Shown: positions 27,002 to 35,522 of the stretch, piece by piece
How the letters are laid out: each line of letters starts with the position of its first letter
Numbering within the stretch: the stretch's first letter is position 1
Assembly: GCA_947454235.1 (NCBI GenBank)
Contig: CANGIY010000001.1
Span: 124,001 to 188,000, forward strand
Source: Chitinophagaceae bacterium
GTDB lineage: Bacteria > Bacteroidota > Bacteroidia > Chitinophagales > Chitinophagaceae
DNA length: 64,000 nucleotides
Reading direction: 5' to 3'
Program-made: the position numbers and the translations under genes
Notes under the pieces: model-generated
What the model saw: the letters and a program-made list of their open reading frames with translations, nothing else
The model's database searches: none
Told to the model about the DNA's origin: nothing

Positions 27002-27064
27002 TTTACCCTGTTTTTGAAATATTGGCACACCTTCCAAGAGGTAGAGCTACATCTAAGAAAGGGG

Positions 27065-27072
27065 CAAATGTA
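27065..27072 (-). promoter_or_regulatory. Putative -7 box for the MBOAT-SGNH pair
   Basis: Minus-strand TACATTTG matches TAnnTTTG about 64 nt before the preferred MBOAT start. No -33 TTG at standard spacing. Confidence 0.4.
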
Positions 27073-27383
27073 CAAAACATATCACAGCTGGGTATACCTT
27101 AAGAATGGGAAAAATGCTCCGGTTCAATACCTGCAATTCATGCCAAAGCATTTTTATAAAATTTGTGTCATCGATTTAATATAAGTGGATCAAACTTGGT
27201 AGTAGCGTTGCTTTGTTTCTTTCAGTATCATTTCTGTAAGTGAATCAGAACCAATTAAGTGCTTGTAGCACAACTTTTGCGCATGATCTATTATCCCTAC
27301 ACACAATGTGCACTTTGTTTACAGTACACATTGCCTATCTATGTTTTTCGAATTGTTTAGAATTCGCAATACATCCACATAAG

Positions 27384-27417
27384 ATCTCCTAGAATAATCA
27401 TAACTATTCGAGGAGAT
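27384..27417 (-). terminator. 13-bp inverted repeat downstream of the GNAT-ACP gene
   Basis: Arms ATCTCCTAGAATA and TATTCGAGGAGAT pair over 13 positions with one mismatch, around an 8-nt loop. It lies about 104 nt past the stop of the gene ending at 27521. Neither side has a clear U-tract, so an attenuator or protein-binding site is also possible. Confidence 0.35.
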
Positions 27418-27520
27418 TTGAAAAAATATGAAGGAGATATGTTATTCTCGCTGTGGGCTATTAAAAATCTTAATCAGAATAAATTGAGTATCAAAGTCGT
27501 AATGTAACCACCGATATTGT

Positions 27521-28411
27521 CTAGGAAATCTTTTTTTCGATGGTAGCGACCATTTCACCTACATTCTTGAATTTCATAATCTCATTCAGTTTGAACTTGA
27601 TTTTGAAATGTTCTTCAACTGAATCTATGAGTATCATGTGATTCAAAGATGTCCAACCATTTACATCTGTTGCTACGGTTGTAGGAGTCAACGACAATGT
27701 AGGTTGTTTCAGTACCTTTGCGAAAATTGAATTCAACTGCGACAGTATGCCATTTTCTGACGGATTGCCGCAAGAACGTTCCATCAACACGCGGGTGTCG
27801 GAGGAAAGTATCTTGTTAATTGCTTTGTTGGCTGCCTGTTTAGTTTTTACAATCGTGAAGCCTGCTTTTTCGTAAGATTTGGTAGCAGCTATATTATTAC
27901 CAAGTAAAAACACCTGCACTTTTTCAAACTTATCTCCGCTTTTCTGGTAGTCAGTGATTTGAGCTTCGATCAATTGTTTCGAAAGACCTTTGCCTCTGAA
28001 TTTAGGTGCAGTATACACCGACTCGATTTGAAGAGTGCCCGGTGTTCTGTCGATGCCAATCTCATTCATGAGAGAAATATTTTCGGTAGCTAATAATACT
28101 TTTTGCCTATCAAGGAAATAAATCAGCAAGTCATTTTTTATTGCACTGGCGCTGCGTCCGGTTTTTCCTTCCACCCAAGCTGCCAGTGCTGCGGCTTTCT
28201 CACCGTTCTCTTCGGCTATCATAAAACTAGAAATGCACAATTCCTGTCCTTCTACATTCTCATCCAACATATTACGAAGAGCTTTTATCAATTCGGCTTC
28301 AGTAATATTGAAAATTCCGCAATAGCTAATCATCTCCGACCCACTTTTTTCTGCCTCAATAATCGCTGTGATTAAAAAATCAATGTCGGTCGTGTTTGCT
28401 CTCCTTATCAT
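27521..28411 (-). CDS. GNAT N-acyltransferase fused to an acyl carrier protein domain
   Basis: A 296-residue two-domain protein. Residues 1 to about 212 form a GNAT-type acyltransferase with an acyl-CoA loop FRGKGLSKQL (138-147) and NNIAATKSYEKAGF (172-185). Residues about 220-296 form an acyl/peptidyl carrier domain with GWTSLNHM (252-259), where Ser255 is the expected phosphopantetheine site, followed by DSVEEHFKIKF and a helical KNVGEMVATIEKKI tail. The usual DSL motif reads TSL, within the WxSLxH pattern seen in some carrier proteins. Its start overlaps the AMP-ligase stop by 4 nt, so ligase and carrier are coupled. In standard Dlt systems the carrier is a free DltC; here it is tethered to a GNAT. 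Confidence 0.85.
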   Translation of the reverse strand: MIRRANTTDIDFLITAIIEAEKSGSEMISYCGIFNITEAELIKALRNMLDENVEGQELCISSFMIAEENGEKAAALAAWVEGKTGRSASAIKNDLLIYFLDRQKVLLATENISLMNEIGIDRTPGTLQIESVYTAPKFRGKGLSKQLIEAQITDYQKSGDKFEKVQVFLLGNNIAATKSYEKAGFTIVKTKQAANKAINKILSSDTRVLMERSCGNPSENGILSQLNSIFAKVLKQPTLSLTPTTVATDVNGWTSLNHMILIDSVEEHFKIKFKLNEIMKFKNVGEMVATIEKKIS

Positions 28412-29889
28412 TTCGTAGAATTTAAAATTTTTGTCAACTCGTTTCGGTCGGTTTTACCGTTCGTATTTAGAGGGAAGGTTTTTACAAAGTGTACTTGTGT
28501 AGGCATCATGTAGGAAGGTATTTTAGTCTCAAGTTCAGAAAGGGTTCCTGATACATCAATGTATTGTCCTTCAAATACAGCCTGTATTTCCAGTTGCCCG
28601 GCATGGTTAGGTATTGCCAATGCAACTAGATTGCTATCATTTGTTATTTGTCGCAAGTGGAACTCTATTTCGCTCAGTTCTATCCTGTACCCCTGTATTT
28701 TCACCTGGTGATCAACCCGACCTGCGTACATAAAGTTACCGTTGGATGTTCTGAAAGCGATATCACCTGTACGGTAGTAGCGTGTACCATTGTGCTCAAA
28801 GAACGCAGTTTTGTTGCGGTCAGAGTTTAGATATCCCATCGTAAGCTGGTCTCCAGCAAGGCACAACTCTCCTTTTACTTCTCCTTCCAACAAATGACCG
28901 TCGGAATCTGCTATCTGCGATTCCATGCCAGCCATTGATTTACCTATCGAAATGATACCATTATAATCTTCTATCAATCCATCCCGTGTTACAGGATATG
29001 TCATGCAAAAAATGGTAGCCTCGGTAGGTCCATAAACATTCTCGACTATGGCATTGGGCGCACATTTCATCCAGCCAATTGTTGTTTCAGTGTACAGCGC
29101 TTCTCCGCAGAAGAGTGAGTACCGCAATGCCGGAAGGTCTATTTCATGAAAATATTGCTTTAGGCTCGCAAGTATAGACGGAACCATTAGCGCGAAAGTT
29201 ACGTTGTATTCCTCTAAAATGTTATATACGTTTGTAAACTTCATGCCCTCATCAGGCAGTGTATAAACACAGGCTCCTATACACAAAGGTACTAGGTATG
29301 ACATTACAGACAGATCGAACGTTAGATCAAACATCTGCAAAAATCTATCTTCACAAGTTACTTGATACCCCAACTTGCCGAACGCAGTTATGAACGAATC
29401 AAGGTTGCCATAAGTTATAGGCACCCCTTTAGGTATTCCAGTGCTGCCAGAAGTAAACAAAATGTAAGCATCGGCTGCGCTATTATATTTGGAATTACTT
29501 AATTCAATTTTGCTGCCATCCAAATTTTCAGTCACGATTAGGCGAACAACCGCATTCTGGCGATCATATTTGTTACACAATATGGTTTGAAGCTGTGACT
29601 GTTCTACAATTTGGCGCGTGCGTTCTGGCGGGTGATTGGGATGTATTGGAATATATGTTCTGCCGGTCATTAGGCAAGCGAGCAATCCTGCGTATGTCTC
29701 CAAACAGTTTGTCGCTAAAATACCAATTTTCCTCTCACCAGGTGCTTTTTCATTCAGACTGGCTGCGATAGATTTGGTTTTAGCAAGTAGCTCTTTGTAG
29801 GTGTAAAAAATACCCTCTATGCAAAATGCATTTCTTTCTCCATGTACTTCAAAAACAGCGTATAACTGATCTACAAAATTCATACTCAT
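28408..29889 (-). CDS. Stand-alone AMP-forming adenylation enzyme, DltA-like
   Basis: A 493-residue adenylating ligase with all core motifs: ILFTSGSTGIPKG (143-155), NVYGPTEAT (284-292), YRTGDIA (372-378), GRVDHQVKIQGYR (390-402) and C-terminal NGKTDR with the catalytic Lys. Length and motif wording fit D-alanine:carrier ligases (DltA) and freestanding amino-acid adenylation domains. FCGE around residue 260 places a Cys where DltA structures have one near the substrate. It should activate an amino or hydroxy acid and load it on the carrier domain encoded next. The substrate is not proved. It is the first gene of the Dlt-like cluster. The start may be Met1 or Met3. Confidence 0.88.
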   Translation of the reverse strand: MSMNFVDQLYAVFEVHGERNAFCIEGIFYTYKELLAKTKSIAASLNEKAPGERKIGILATNCLETYAGLLACLMTGRTYIPIHPNHPPERTRQIVEQSQLQTILCNKYDRQNAVVRLIVTENLDGSKIELSNSKYNSAADAYILFTSGSTGIPKGVPITYGNLDSFITAFGKLGYQVTCEDRFLQMFDLTFDLSVMSYLVPLCIGACVYTLPDEGMKFTNVYNILEEYNVTFALMVPSILASLKQYFHEIDLPALRYSLFCGEALYTETTIGWMKCAPNAIVENVYGPTEATIFCMTYPVTRDGLIEDYNGIISIGKSMAGMESQIADSDGHLLEGEVKGELCLAGDQLTMGYLNSDRNKTAFFEHNGTRYYRTGDIAFRTSNGNFMYAGRVDHQVKIQGYRIELSEIEFHLRQITNDSNLVALAIPNHAGQLEIQAVFEGQYIDVSGTLSELETKIPSYMMPTQVHFVKTFPLNTNGKTDRNELTKILNSTK

Positions 29890-30349
29890 ATTCGGTTCCT
29901 GTACACGTTTTTTGTTTCCGGGACGCCCATAAGCGTTATATAAAGATGCAAAGATGTGAATTTTTTTTGAATACTGCTCATTCTAAAAATGCTACAACAG
30001 GGTTATTCTGATGTGATGGTAAGCACAATTAATTTTCGTTTGAATAGATGAACTAAGGTGCAAAAAATAGTTTTAGTTGATGTTGAAAAATTGAATAGAT
30101 TATTTGATCCATCGAGAATCTTGAATTTAACAGGAAAGAATAATTTCAATGCCAACAAGCGCAACTTCTTTGAAATAAACCACTATCGAAGCTTCATTGC
30201 GGATAGGATAGTAGATACACTGTTCAATAGGCACCTTCCTAATATCAATGGTACTTATTGATATGTTGGTGTTGTTATCGCCTTACGAATAGTCTTTACC
30301 GAGAAAATGAAGTGATTCGCCTATTAGCTGTCCTAATTGTTATCATTGA
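29890..30349. other. Intergenic region before yidC
   Basis: About 460 AT-rich nt between divergent genes. A GTG-started frame at 30058-30261 (67 codons) has no recognisable motif and is probably chance. The promoter of the minus-strand ligase must lie near 29950; only a 7/8 -7 match (29949-29956) is visible. Confidence 0.5.
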
Positions 30350-30381
30350 TTGGCTTTTAATGGGTTAATTGCCTACCTTTG
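30350..30381 (+). promoter_or_regulatory. Promoter of yidC
   Basis: TTG at 30350-30352, a 21-nt spacer and TACCTTTG at 30374-30381, 20 nt before the yidC ATG. Confidence 0.7.
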
Positions 30382-30400
30382 GCATCGTTTTTAAATATAC

Positions 30401-32242
30401 ATGGAACGTAATCAGTTTGCTGGATTTGTACTTATCGCCCTTTTACTCGTAGGGTATTTAACGTACAACCAGTATGAGCAGAAGAAATTAGAAGATTTCA
30501 AAAAGGCCGAAGCGGCAAAGAATCCTAAGAAAGCACCACAGGGTAAAGACTCAACAGCAGTAGCTGCCGCAGCGGCTGCTACTCAGGCTGCTATTCCCGA
30601 CTCAGTGAAGAAGTTGATGCCACCGGCATTCAACGGTACTTCTCAGGTTGTAACTTTGGAGAACAGCAAAGTATCTGTACAATTCAATACGAAGGGCGCA
30701 TTTCCTGTTGCAGCTTCGTTGAAAGAATACACTACTTACGGCAAAAAAGCACTCTACCTTTTCAACGGCAACAATAACCACCTTACGGCTATTCTACCAA
30801 CAGATAATGGTAGGTCAACCGAGACATTGTTTTTTACTCCTGAGGTAAAGAATGATGGCAAAGGGGGGCAATCTATTGATTTTGCTGCTGATATGGGTGG
30901 TGGTAAGAAAGTAGAGCTTATCTATTCGTTGCCTGCCAACGACTACATGATGCAGTGCAACGTGGTGCTTACCGGCATGACGGCGCAGGAGCTTAAGCTG
31001 AACTGGCTTACCAATGCAGTGCATACTGAAAAAGACATCAACAATGAGCGCCTGAACACTCAGGTTTATTATCGCTTCAAAGATGGCGATAATGATTACT
31101 TTACTGTTCGTACCGGTGAAGATAAAAGCCATGAAAGCTCTTCTGCTACACACTGGGTGGGCTTTAGGAAACAGTATTTCAGCACTGTGTTGATTTCAGA
31201 AGACGGTTTTACGCACATGAGTACCAAGGCTTCAATGAAGGCAGAGGATACAACCAATGTCGCATTCAATCAGGCTGAATTAATGTTGCCATTAAAAGCC
31301 ACAGGCAACGGAACAGCATCAGGAGCAATGAAATGGTATATGGGCCCTAATGACTACCGTACACTTAAAGCCTATAACATGGGCTTAGACGAGATGGTGC
31401 CATTGGGTACAGGTATATTTGCTTTTGTTAAGTATATCAACCGTGGAATTTTAATTCCTATTTTCTACATGCTTTCCGGCTTTATCAGCAACTATGCAAT
31501 CATCATTATCTTAATGACGATTTTCATCAGGCTGATACTTTCGTTCTTTACTTACAAAAGCTACCTTTCTTCAGCGAAAATGAGGGTTTTAAAACCTGAG
31601 TTAGATGAGTTAAGGGCTAAGTTTGGTGAAGACCAACAGAAGATGAGCATGGAGCAAATGAAAATGTATCGTACTGCAGGTGTTAACCCACTAGGCGGTT
31701 GCCTTCCAATGTTATTCCAGATCCCGATTTTGTTGTCGTTGTATAATATGTTCCCATCTTTTATTGAGTTTCGGCAACGTGGTTTTCTTTGGGCTGAAGA
31801 TCTTTCAACCTACGATAGTATTGCGTCGTGGACTACAAACATTCCATTCCTTAGTTCGGTTTATGGTAACCATATCAGTTTGTTTACTCTGTTAATGACT
31901 GCATCGAGCTTGTTCCTTGCAATCTATAACCGCAACATGACTCCGCAAGACCCTAACAACCCTATGATGAAATACATGCCATATGTGTTCCCTGTTATTT
32001 TGATGGGTTGGTTCAATAAAATGGCAGCAGCCCTTACGTTTTATTACACATTCTCTAACTTATTGAGTATTGCGCAACAATTCATCATTCAGAAGTACTT
32101 CATTGATGAAAAAGCAATTCATGCTCAAATTCAGGAGAACAGAACGAAAGGACCTACAACATCTAAATGGCAGCAGCGTCTTGAAGAAATGCAAAAACTT
32201 CAGGCAGAAAAAGCAAAGCAACCAAAAGGTGGTAAGAAATAA
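30401..32242 (+). CDS. yidC: Membrane protein insertase YidC
   Basis: A 613-residue YidC/Oxa1/Alb3 insertase of the Gram-negative type. It has an N-terminal transmembrane helix (about 5-22), an Ala/Lys-rich linker, a large periplasmic beta domain (about 75-340) and the conserved insertase core. The core includes YINRGILIPIFYML, KSYLSSAKMRVLKPEL, NPLGGCLPMLFQIPILLSLY and the final helices ending in a Lys-rich tail. It inserts inner-membrane proteins alone or with SecYEG. It has its own promoter (30350-30381) and a strong terminator (32262-32287), so it appears monocistronic here. Confidence 0.97.
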   Translation: MERNQFAGFVLIALLLVGYLTYNQYEQKKLEDFKKAEAAKNPKKAPQGKDSTAVAAAAAATQAAIPDSVKKLMPPAFNGTSQVVTLENSKVSVQFNTKGAFPVAASLKEYTTYGKKALYLFNGNNNHLTAILPTDNGRSTETLFFTPEVKNDGKGGQSIDFAADMGGGKKVELIYSLPANDYMMQCNVVLTGMTAQELKLNWLTNAVHTEKDINNERLNTQVYYRFKDGDNDYFTVRTGEDKSHESSSATHWVGFRKQYFSTVLISEDGFTHMSTKASMKAEDTTNVAFNQAELMLPLKATGNGTASGAMKWYMGPNDYRTLKAYNMGLDEMVPLGTGIFAFVKYINRGILIPIFYMLSGFISNYAIIIILMTIFIRLILSFFTYKSYLSSAKMRVLKPELDELRAKFGEDQQKMSMEQMKMYRTAGVNPLGGCLPMLFQIPILLSLYNMFPSFIEFRQRGFLWAEDLSTYDSIASWTTNIPFLSSVYGNHISLFTLLMTASSLFLAIYNRNMTPQDPNNPMMKYMPYVFPVILMGWFNKMAAALTFYYTFSNLLSIAQQFIIQKYFIDEKAIHAQIQENRTKGPTTSKWQQRLEEMQKLQAEKAKQPKGGKK

Positions 32243-32261
32243 TTGAATAGAATAGGATAAC

Positions 32262-32287
32262 AAAAAGGAGGCGAAAGTCTCCTTTTT
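32262..32287 (+). terminator. Terminator of yidC
   Basis: Stem AAAAAGGAG / CTCCTTTTT with an inner GC-GT pair closing a GAAA tetraloop, followed by TTG after a T-run. It starts 20 nt after the yidC stop. Confidence 0.85.
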
Positions 32288-32446
32288 TTGTTGGTAGTTG
32301 TACGTTCATTGCGAAAACAGATTTGAGTCTGAATTGCCCAGCTTAATGGCTTCATTGACCTATGTGCTGATAGTATATCTGGACTAATGAGGTAATGTTT
32401 CATTACGATATCTGCCTTTAGGAAGTGCTTTTTTAGGTAAACGAAA

Positions 32447-32470
32447 CAGCCGGGAAATTCGTCCCGGCTG
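32447..32470 (-). terminator. Putative terminator of the 32.6-kb TonB receptor
   Basis: Perfect 9-bp stem CAGCCGGGA / TCCCGGCTG with a 6-nt loop, about 96 nt past the receptor stop on the minus strand. The U-tract after it is interrupted (TTTCGTTTA). Confidence 0.45.
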
Positions 32471-32565
32471 CTTAGTGAATTTGTCTTAGTCTGAATACTA
32501 ATTGAGATTACATTTCGTTGTTTTGATACAAAAGGTTGAATTATCAAAGCAACCCATCACGCTCA

Positions 32566-34776
32566 TTAAAAGTTATAGCGCAATGTACCGTAGATATTTC
32601 TTCCTGGTGCATTGATACCACTTGCGAAAGTTCTGTATTGTACATCGAGTATGTTGTCAATACCTGCTTGTACAGTGAAATGTTTATTGAATTTGTAAGC
32701 ACCTCTCAAGTTGAGTGTATACCATGCCGGCATACCATCTTTAGTTGCATACGCTTCATTATCCTCACCATTTAAGTAGTAGTCTGCGATGCTCTTCTTG
32801 CCATTGTAGTTAACAATAAGATCTACGTTGTACTTAGTTTTATGGTAGCCAGCACCAATTTTAACTACCAGCGGAGCAATGTGGTCAAGTGGCATGCTGG
32901 TGCTATCTGTCTTAATTCTGCCGTAGGTATAGTTAAGCCCTACGAATAGGTGAATGTTTCCACCAACTACAGTGCTCGCTCTGCCCGTAAAACCTGCTAT
33001 ATAAGCAGAACGTTGATTTTGATTAGCCAAGACTCTACTCATTGACCCATCATATAAAATGCTGTCCTGTCCGTTGTATTTGAATTCCGACGTTACAATC
33101 GCATCAAAGAAGCTGGTATAAAACACATTTGCTTCAAACATGGTCTTATGGGATGGATTTGATGCAAAGCCTAAATCGAAATTGATTGTTTTTTCGGGCT
33201 TAAGGTCTTTATTTGGAACAATAAGTGATCCAGGTGCAGATTCAAAAACCTTTGAAAGGTCATCAACATTTGGCGTTCTGAATCCCGTCGAAATCAAGAA
33301 AGATAAGCGCGAATTATTGTTGATTGGGTGAATCAGACCCAGATTGGCAGAATAAACCAGATTGCTTTGGTCGGCGTTTGTGTACGGTAAGTGGAAAAAT
33401 GAAGTGTCAACAAATGTGCTGTGAAGTGTATTATAGCCAACCCTAATACCCTCAGTTAATATTAGTTTGTTGCTGAGTTTAGTTGTGCCTGAATAATAGA
33501 GTGCCAAATTCATCATTGTATTATCTCCATCAGGGTATCGTGTATCTAGTTTTGTAGTTGCACCTGTATTGATGTTTTCTTTTTCAGCAGTCGATTTGAG
33601 CGTGTTGTACTGGAAATCAATACCCATGTGCATGGTTGTTTTGCCATGTATTTTGGTTCCGTCGGCATTTGCGCCTACTACATTAACATTTTCTGTTCTA
33701 TGCGATAGATTTGAACTTCCGAAAGATCTTGAGTGGCGACTTTCTTCAACACTTTGATAGTTTACACCAAGGTGAAACAAATCGAACATACCCAATTTTT
33801 CAGCATTCATATCATAAGCTGCCATAAACCTTGTTTGAGGACCATAGTACCATTGTGCTGATTTTAGTTTACCCGCCGACATATCAGTCAGCCTATCATA
33901 CCTTGGGACATCAGTTGAGTTTGAAAACTGGATATTTAAACCATGAGTGATGCGCTCGTTTTGTTTATACAGGAATTTCTGAACAATATCGTATTGGTTG
34001 TAACCCGAATACTTTTGAACGGCAGGGTCGCTGTTTTTAACCATGGAGTCAACACCGTTGATGCGATCGGCATAGTAATTTCTATCGCCATAAGTAGTGT
34101 CGTAGAGTGGGTTTTTGGTAGTTCCACCTCTTAAGTCGCCGAAACTGGAATAGGTAAGTGAAGTGTAAGAAGCGAATTTTTTACCACCTAACATTGCAGC
34201 ACCATGCACCGTAGTTTCATTGTTTACAGTCCCGAATCTAAAAAATCCGTCAGAACCGGTGAGTAGTTTTCCGTTGGTAGAGAACTTTGGTTTTTTGGTG
34301 AAAAAGCTCATAACACCACCTAGTGCATCACTGCCATACATGGTTGATGACGGGCCAAATAATACTTCAACGCGGTCGAGGCTAGCCTGATCGAGTGTTA
34401 CAATATTTTGAAGGTGCCCACCGCGATAAATAATATTATTCATCCGAACACCATCTACAACCAACACAACTCTGTTGGCTTCAAATCCTCTTAATACCGG
34501 GCTACCGCCACCCAATTGACTTTTTTGCACAAATACCGAAGGGTCTGACGCCAATAAGTCTGCAGAACTTTGTGCATTTTGACTACTGATGTAGTCTGAA
34601 TTCATAATTACAGACTGTTGGACTACATTTTTCTTAAGCTCTTCGGTTCTGTTTGCTGATATAATAATATTGTTGAGGTCAACTACTGAGTCTTTATTTG
34701 TTTGACCATTTGCACTTTGGTTTGCACACAAAAGCAATATAACTGCCGGTACGACAGTGAGTTTAAGTTTATTCAT
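32566..34776 (-). CDS. TonB-dependent outer-membrane receptor (CirA/heme-receptor type)
   Basis: A 736-residue TonB-dependent receptor with a signal peptide (about 1-24), an N-terminal TonB box/plug region and a 22-strand barrel ending NIYGTLRYNF with the terminal Phe. The plug contains SPVLRGFEANRVVLVVDGVRMNN and YGSDALGGVMSFFTK, wording shared by heme/hemoglobin and catecholate-siderophore receptors. It lacks the N-terminal carboxypeptidase-like domain found in SusC-type proteins. The substrate is not settled; iron, heme or copper chelates are candidates. A 177-residue membrane/secreted protein gene lies 51 nt upstream in the same direction. No SusD partner is present. Confidence 0.9.
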   Translation of the reverse strand: MNKLKLTVVPAVILLLCANQSANGQTNKDSVVDLNNIIISANRTEELKKNVVQQSVIMNSDYISSQNAQSSADLLASDPSVFVQKSQLGGGSPVLRGFEANRVVLVVDGVRMNNIIYRGGHLQNIVTLDQASLDRVEVLFGPSSTMYGSDALGGVMSFFTKKPKFSTNGKLLTGSDGFFRFGTVNNETTVHGAAMLGGKKFASYTSLTYSSFGDLRGGTTKNPLYDTTYGDRNYYADRINGVDSMVKNSDPAVQKYSGYNQYDIVQKFLYKQNERITHGLNIQFSNSTDVPRYDRLTDMSAGKLKSAQWYYGPQTRFMAAYDMNAEKLGMFDLFHLGVNYQSVEESRHSRSFGSSNLSHRTENVNVVGANADGTKIHGKTTMHMGIDFQYNTLKSTAEKENINTGATTKLDTRYPDGDNTMMNLALYYSGTTKLSNKLILTEGIRVGYNTLHSTFVDTSFFHLPYTNADQSNLVYSANLGLIHPINNNSRLSFLISTGFRTPNVDDLSKVFESAPGSLIVPNKDLKPEKTINFDLGFASNPSHKTMFEANVFYTSFFDAIVTSEFKYNGQDSILYDGSMSRVLANQNQRSAYIAGFTGRASTVVGGNIHLFVGLNYTYGRIKTDSTSMPLDHIAPLVVKIGAGYHKTKYNVDLIVNYNGKKSIADYYLNGEDNEAYATKDGMPAWYTLNLRGAYKFNKHFTVQAGIDNILDVQYRTFASGINAPGRNIYGTLRYNF

Positions 34777-34827
34777 TTTTTGATTTATTGAATTTTTGAC
34801 GTAAAATATTCTTGTAGTTTTTTAAGT

Positions 34828-35361
34828 CTACAAGAACTTAGGCGGGGGTAAATGAGCCGTCAAAAAAGCCATTGGCCAATTCAATTTCAATGAACAAAAT
34901 TCGGTTTTTAGGAAAGGATAGAATTGGGTTGCAATAGAGAATCGGGATGGTAAATCGCATATGAAGTCAAGAAATGCGACTATGCTTTTTTTCATTTTTA
35001 GCAATTCGTCATCGTTGGCATTTTCAGCAATTTGAAAAAGGAAGTTATCTTCTTCCTTATCTTCCATGGCCAGTACCAGCCAATTGGAGTCCGTTTTCTT
35101 GATACTAATGATATCAAAGATGTGCCCATCTATTTTTAATTCGTCGGCATTTGCACCTTCCCTTGAAAACTCACTATCATTCAAAAGGAAAGTAGCGACT
35201 TTTTTCGAGTGGCGCCTTTTTTCAAATTTTTCGTGGTGAAGTTTCCATATTTCGTACTGCAATTTAAGTGTAAGCCCTCCGTTTTTCATGAAAAACGAGA
35301 AGAGAATCAACACACTTATCAGTACCCTGAGCATTAAGGCAAAAATAATAGATACAGCCAT
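34828..35361 (-). CDS. Small membrane/secreted protein upstream of the TonB receptor
   Basis: A 177-residue protein (possibly starting at Met10, 35334) with one N-terminal hydrophobic helix (about 5-24) and a soluble part rich in charged residues. It ends in a hydrophobic, proline-rich tail (HLPPPKFL). No family is recognised. It lies 51 nt upstream of the TonB receptor and is probably co-transcribed. The arrangement parallels the 52.5-kb cluster, where another short secreted protein with a Pro-Pro tail precedes a TonB receptor. A role as a periplasmic accessory to the receptor is only an inference. Confidence 0.6.
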   Translation of the reverse strand: MAVSIIFALMLRVLISVLILFSFFMKNGGLTLKLQYEIWKLHHEKFEKRRHSKKVATFLLNDSEFSREGANADELKIDGHIFDIISIKKTDSNWLVLAMEDKEEDNFLFQIAENANDDELLKMKKSIVAFLDFICDLPSRFSIATQFYPFLKTEFCSLKLNWPMAFLTAHLPPPKFL

Positions 35362-35476
35362 TCGGGGTATATAATGGCACAGCTATTTGTTAAGTGATGA
35401 CTGTGAATAACTTTTGTCATTAGGCTCAATATTAATAGATCCCTTATTTTATTGAGCAGCAAGGGTTTGCATAAAA

Positions 35477-35502
35477 AAAGCCGAAACGAACGTTCCGGCT
35501 TT
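35477..35502 (-). terminator. Terminator of the Ig-like T9SS protein gene
   Basis: Hairpin with outer stem AAAGCCG / CGGCTTT, one A-C mismatch and inner AACG/CGTT pairing. On the minus strand it is followed by a T-run (A-run at 35473-35479), just after the stop at 35523. Confidence 0.75.
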
Positions 35503-35522
35503 AGTATATAAGTGATTTGAAA

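Larger units (their letters stand above)
27002..27520. other. Intergenic region within the Dlt-like cluster, with one hairpin
   Basis: About 520 AT-rich nt separating the GNAT-ACP gene from the MBOAT gene. It holds the MBOAT -7 box (27065-27072) and an inverted repeat at 27384-27417. I find no ORF or RNA I can name. Confidence 0.5.

Noticed and set aside
30058-30261. GTG-started 67-codon ORF in the gap before yidC
   Set aside because: No recognisable family, no promoter at the right place, and composition like its AT-rich surroundings.
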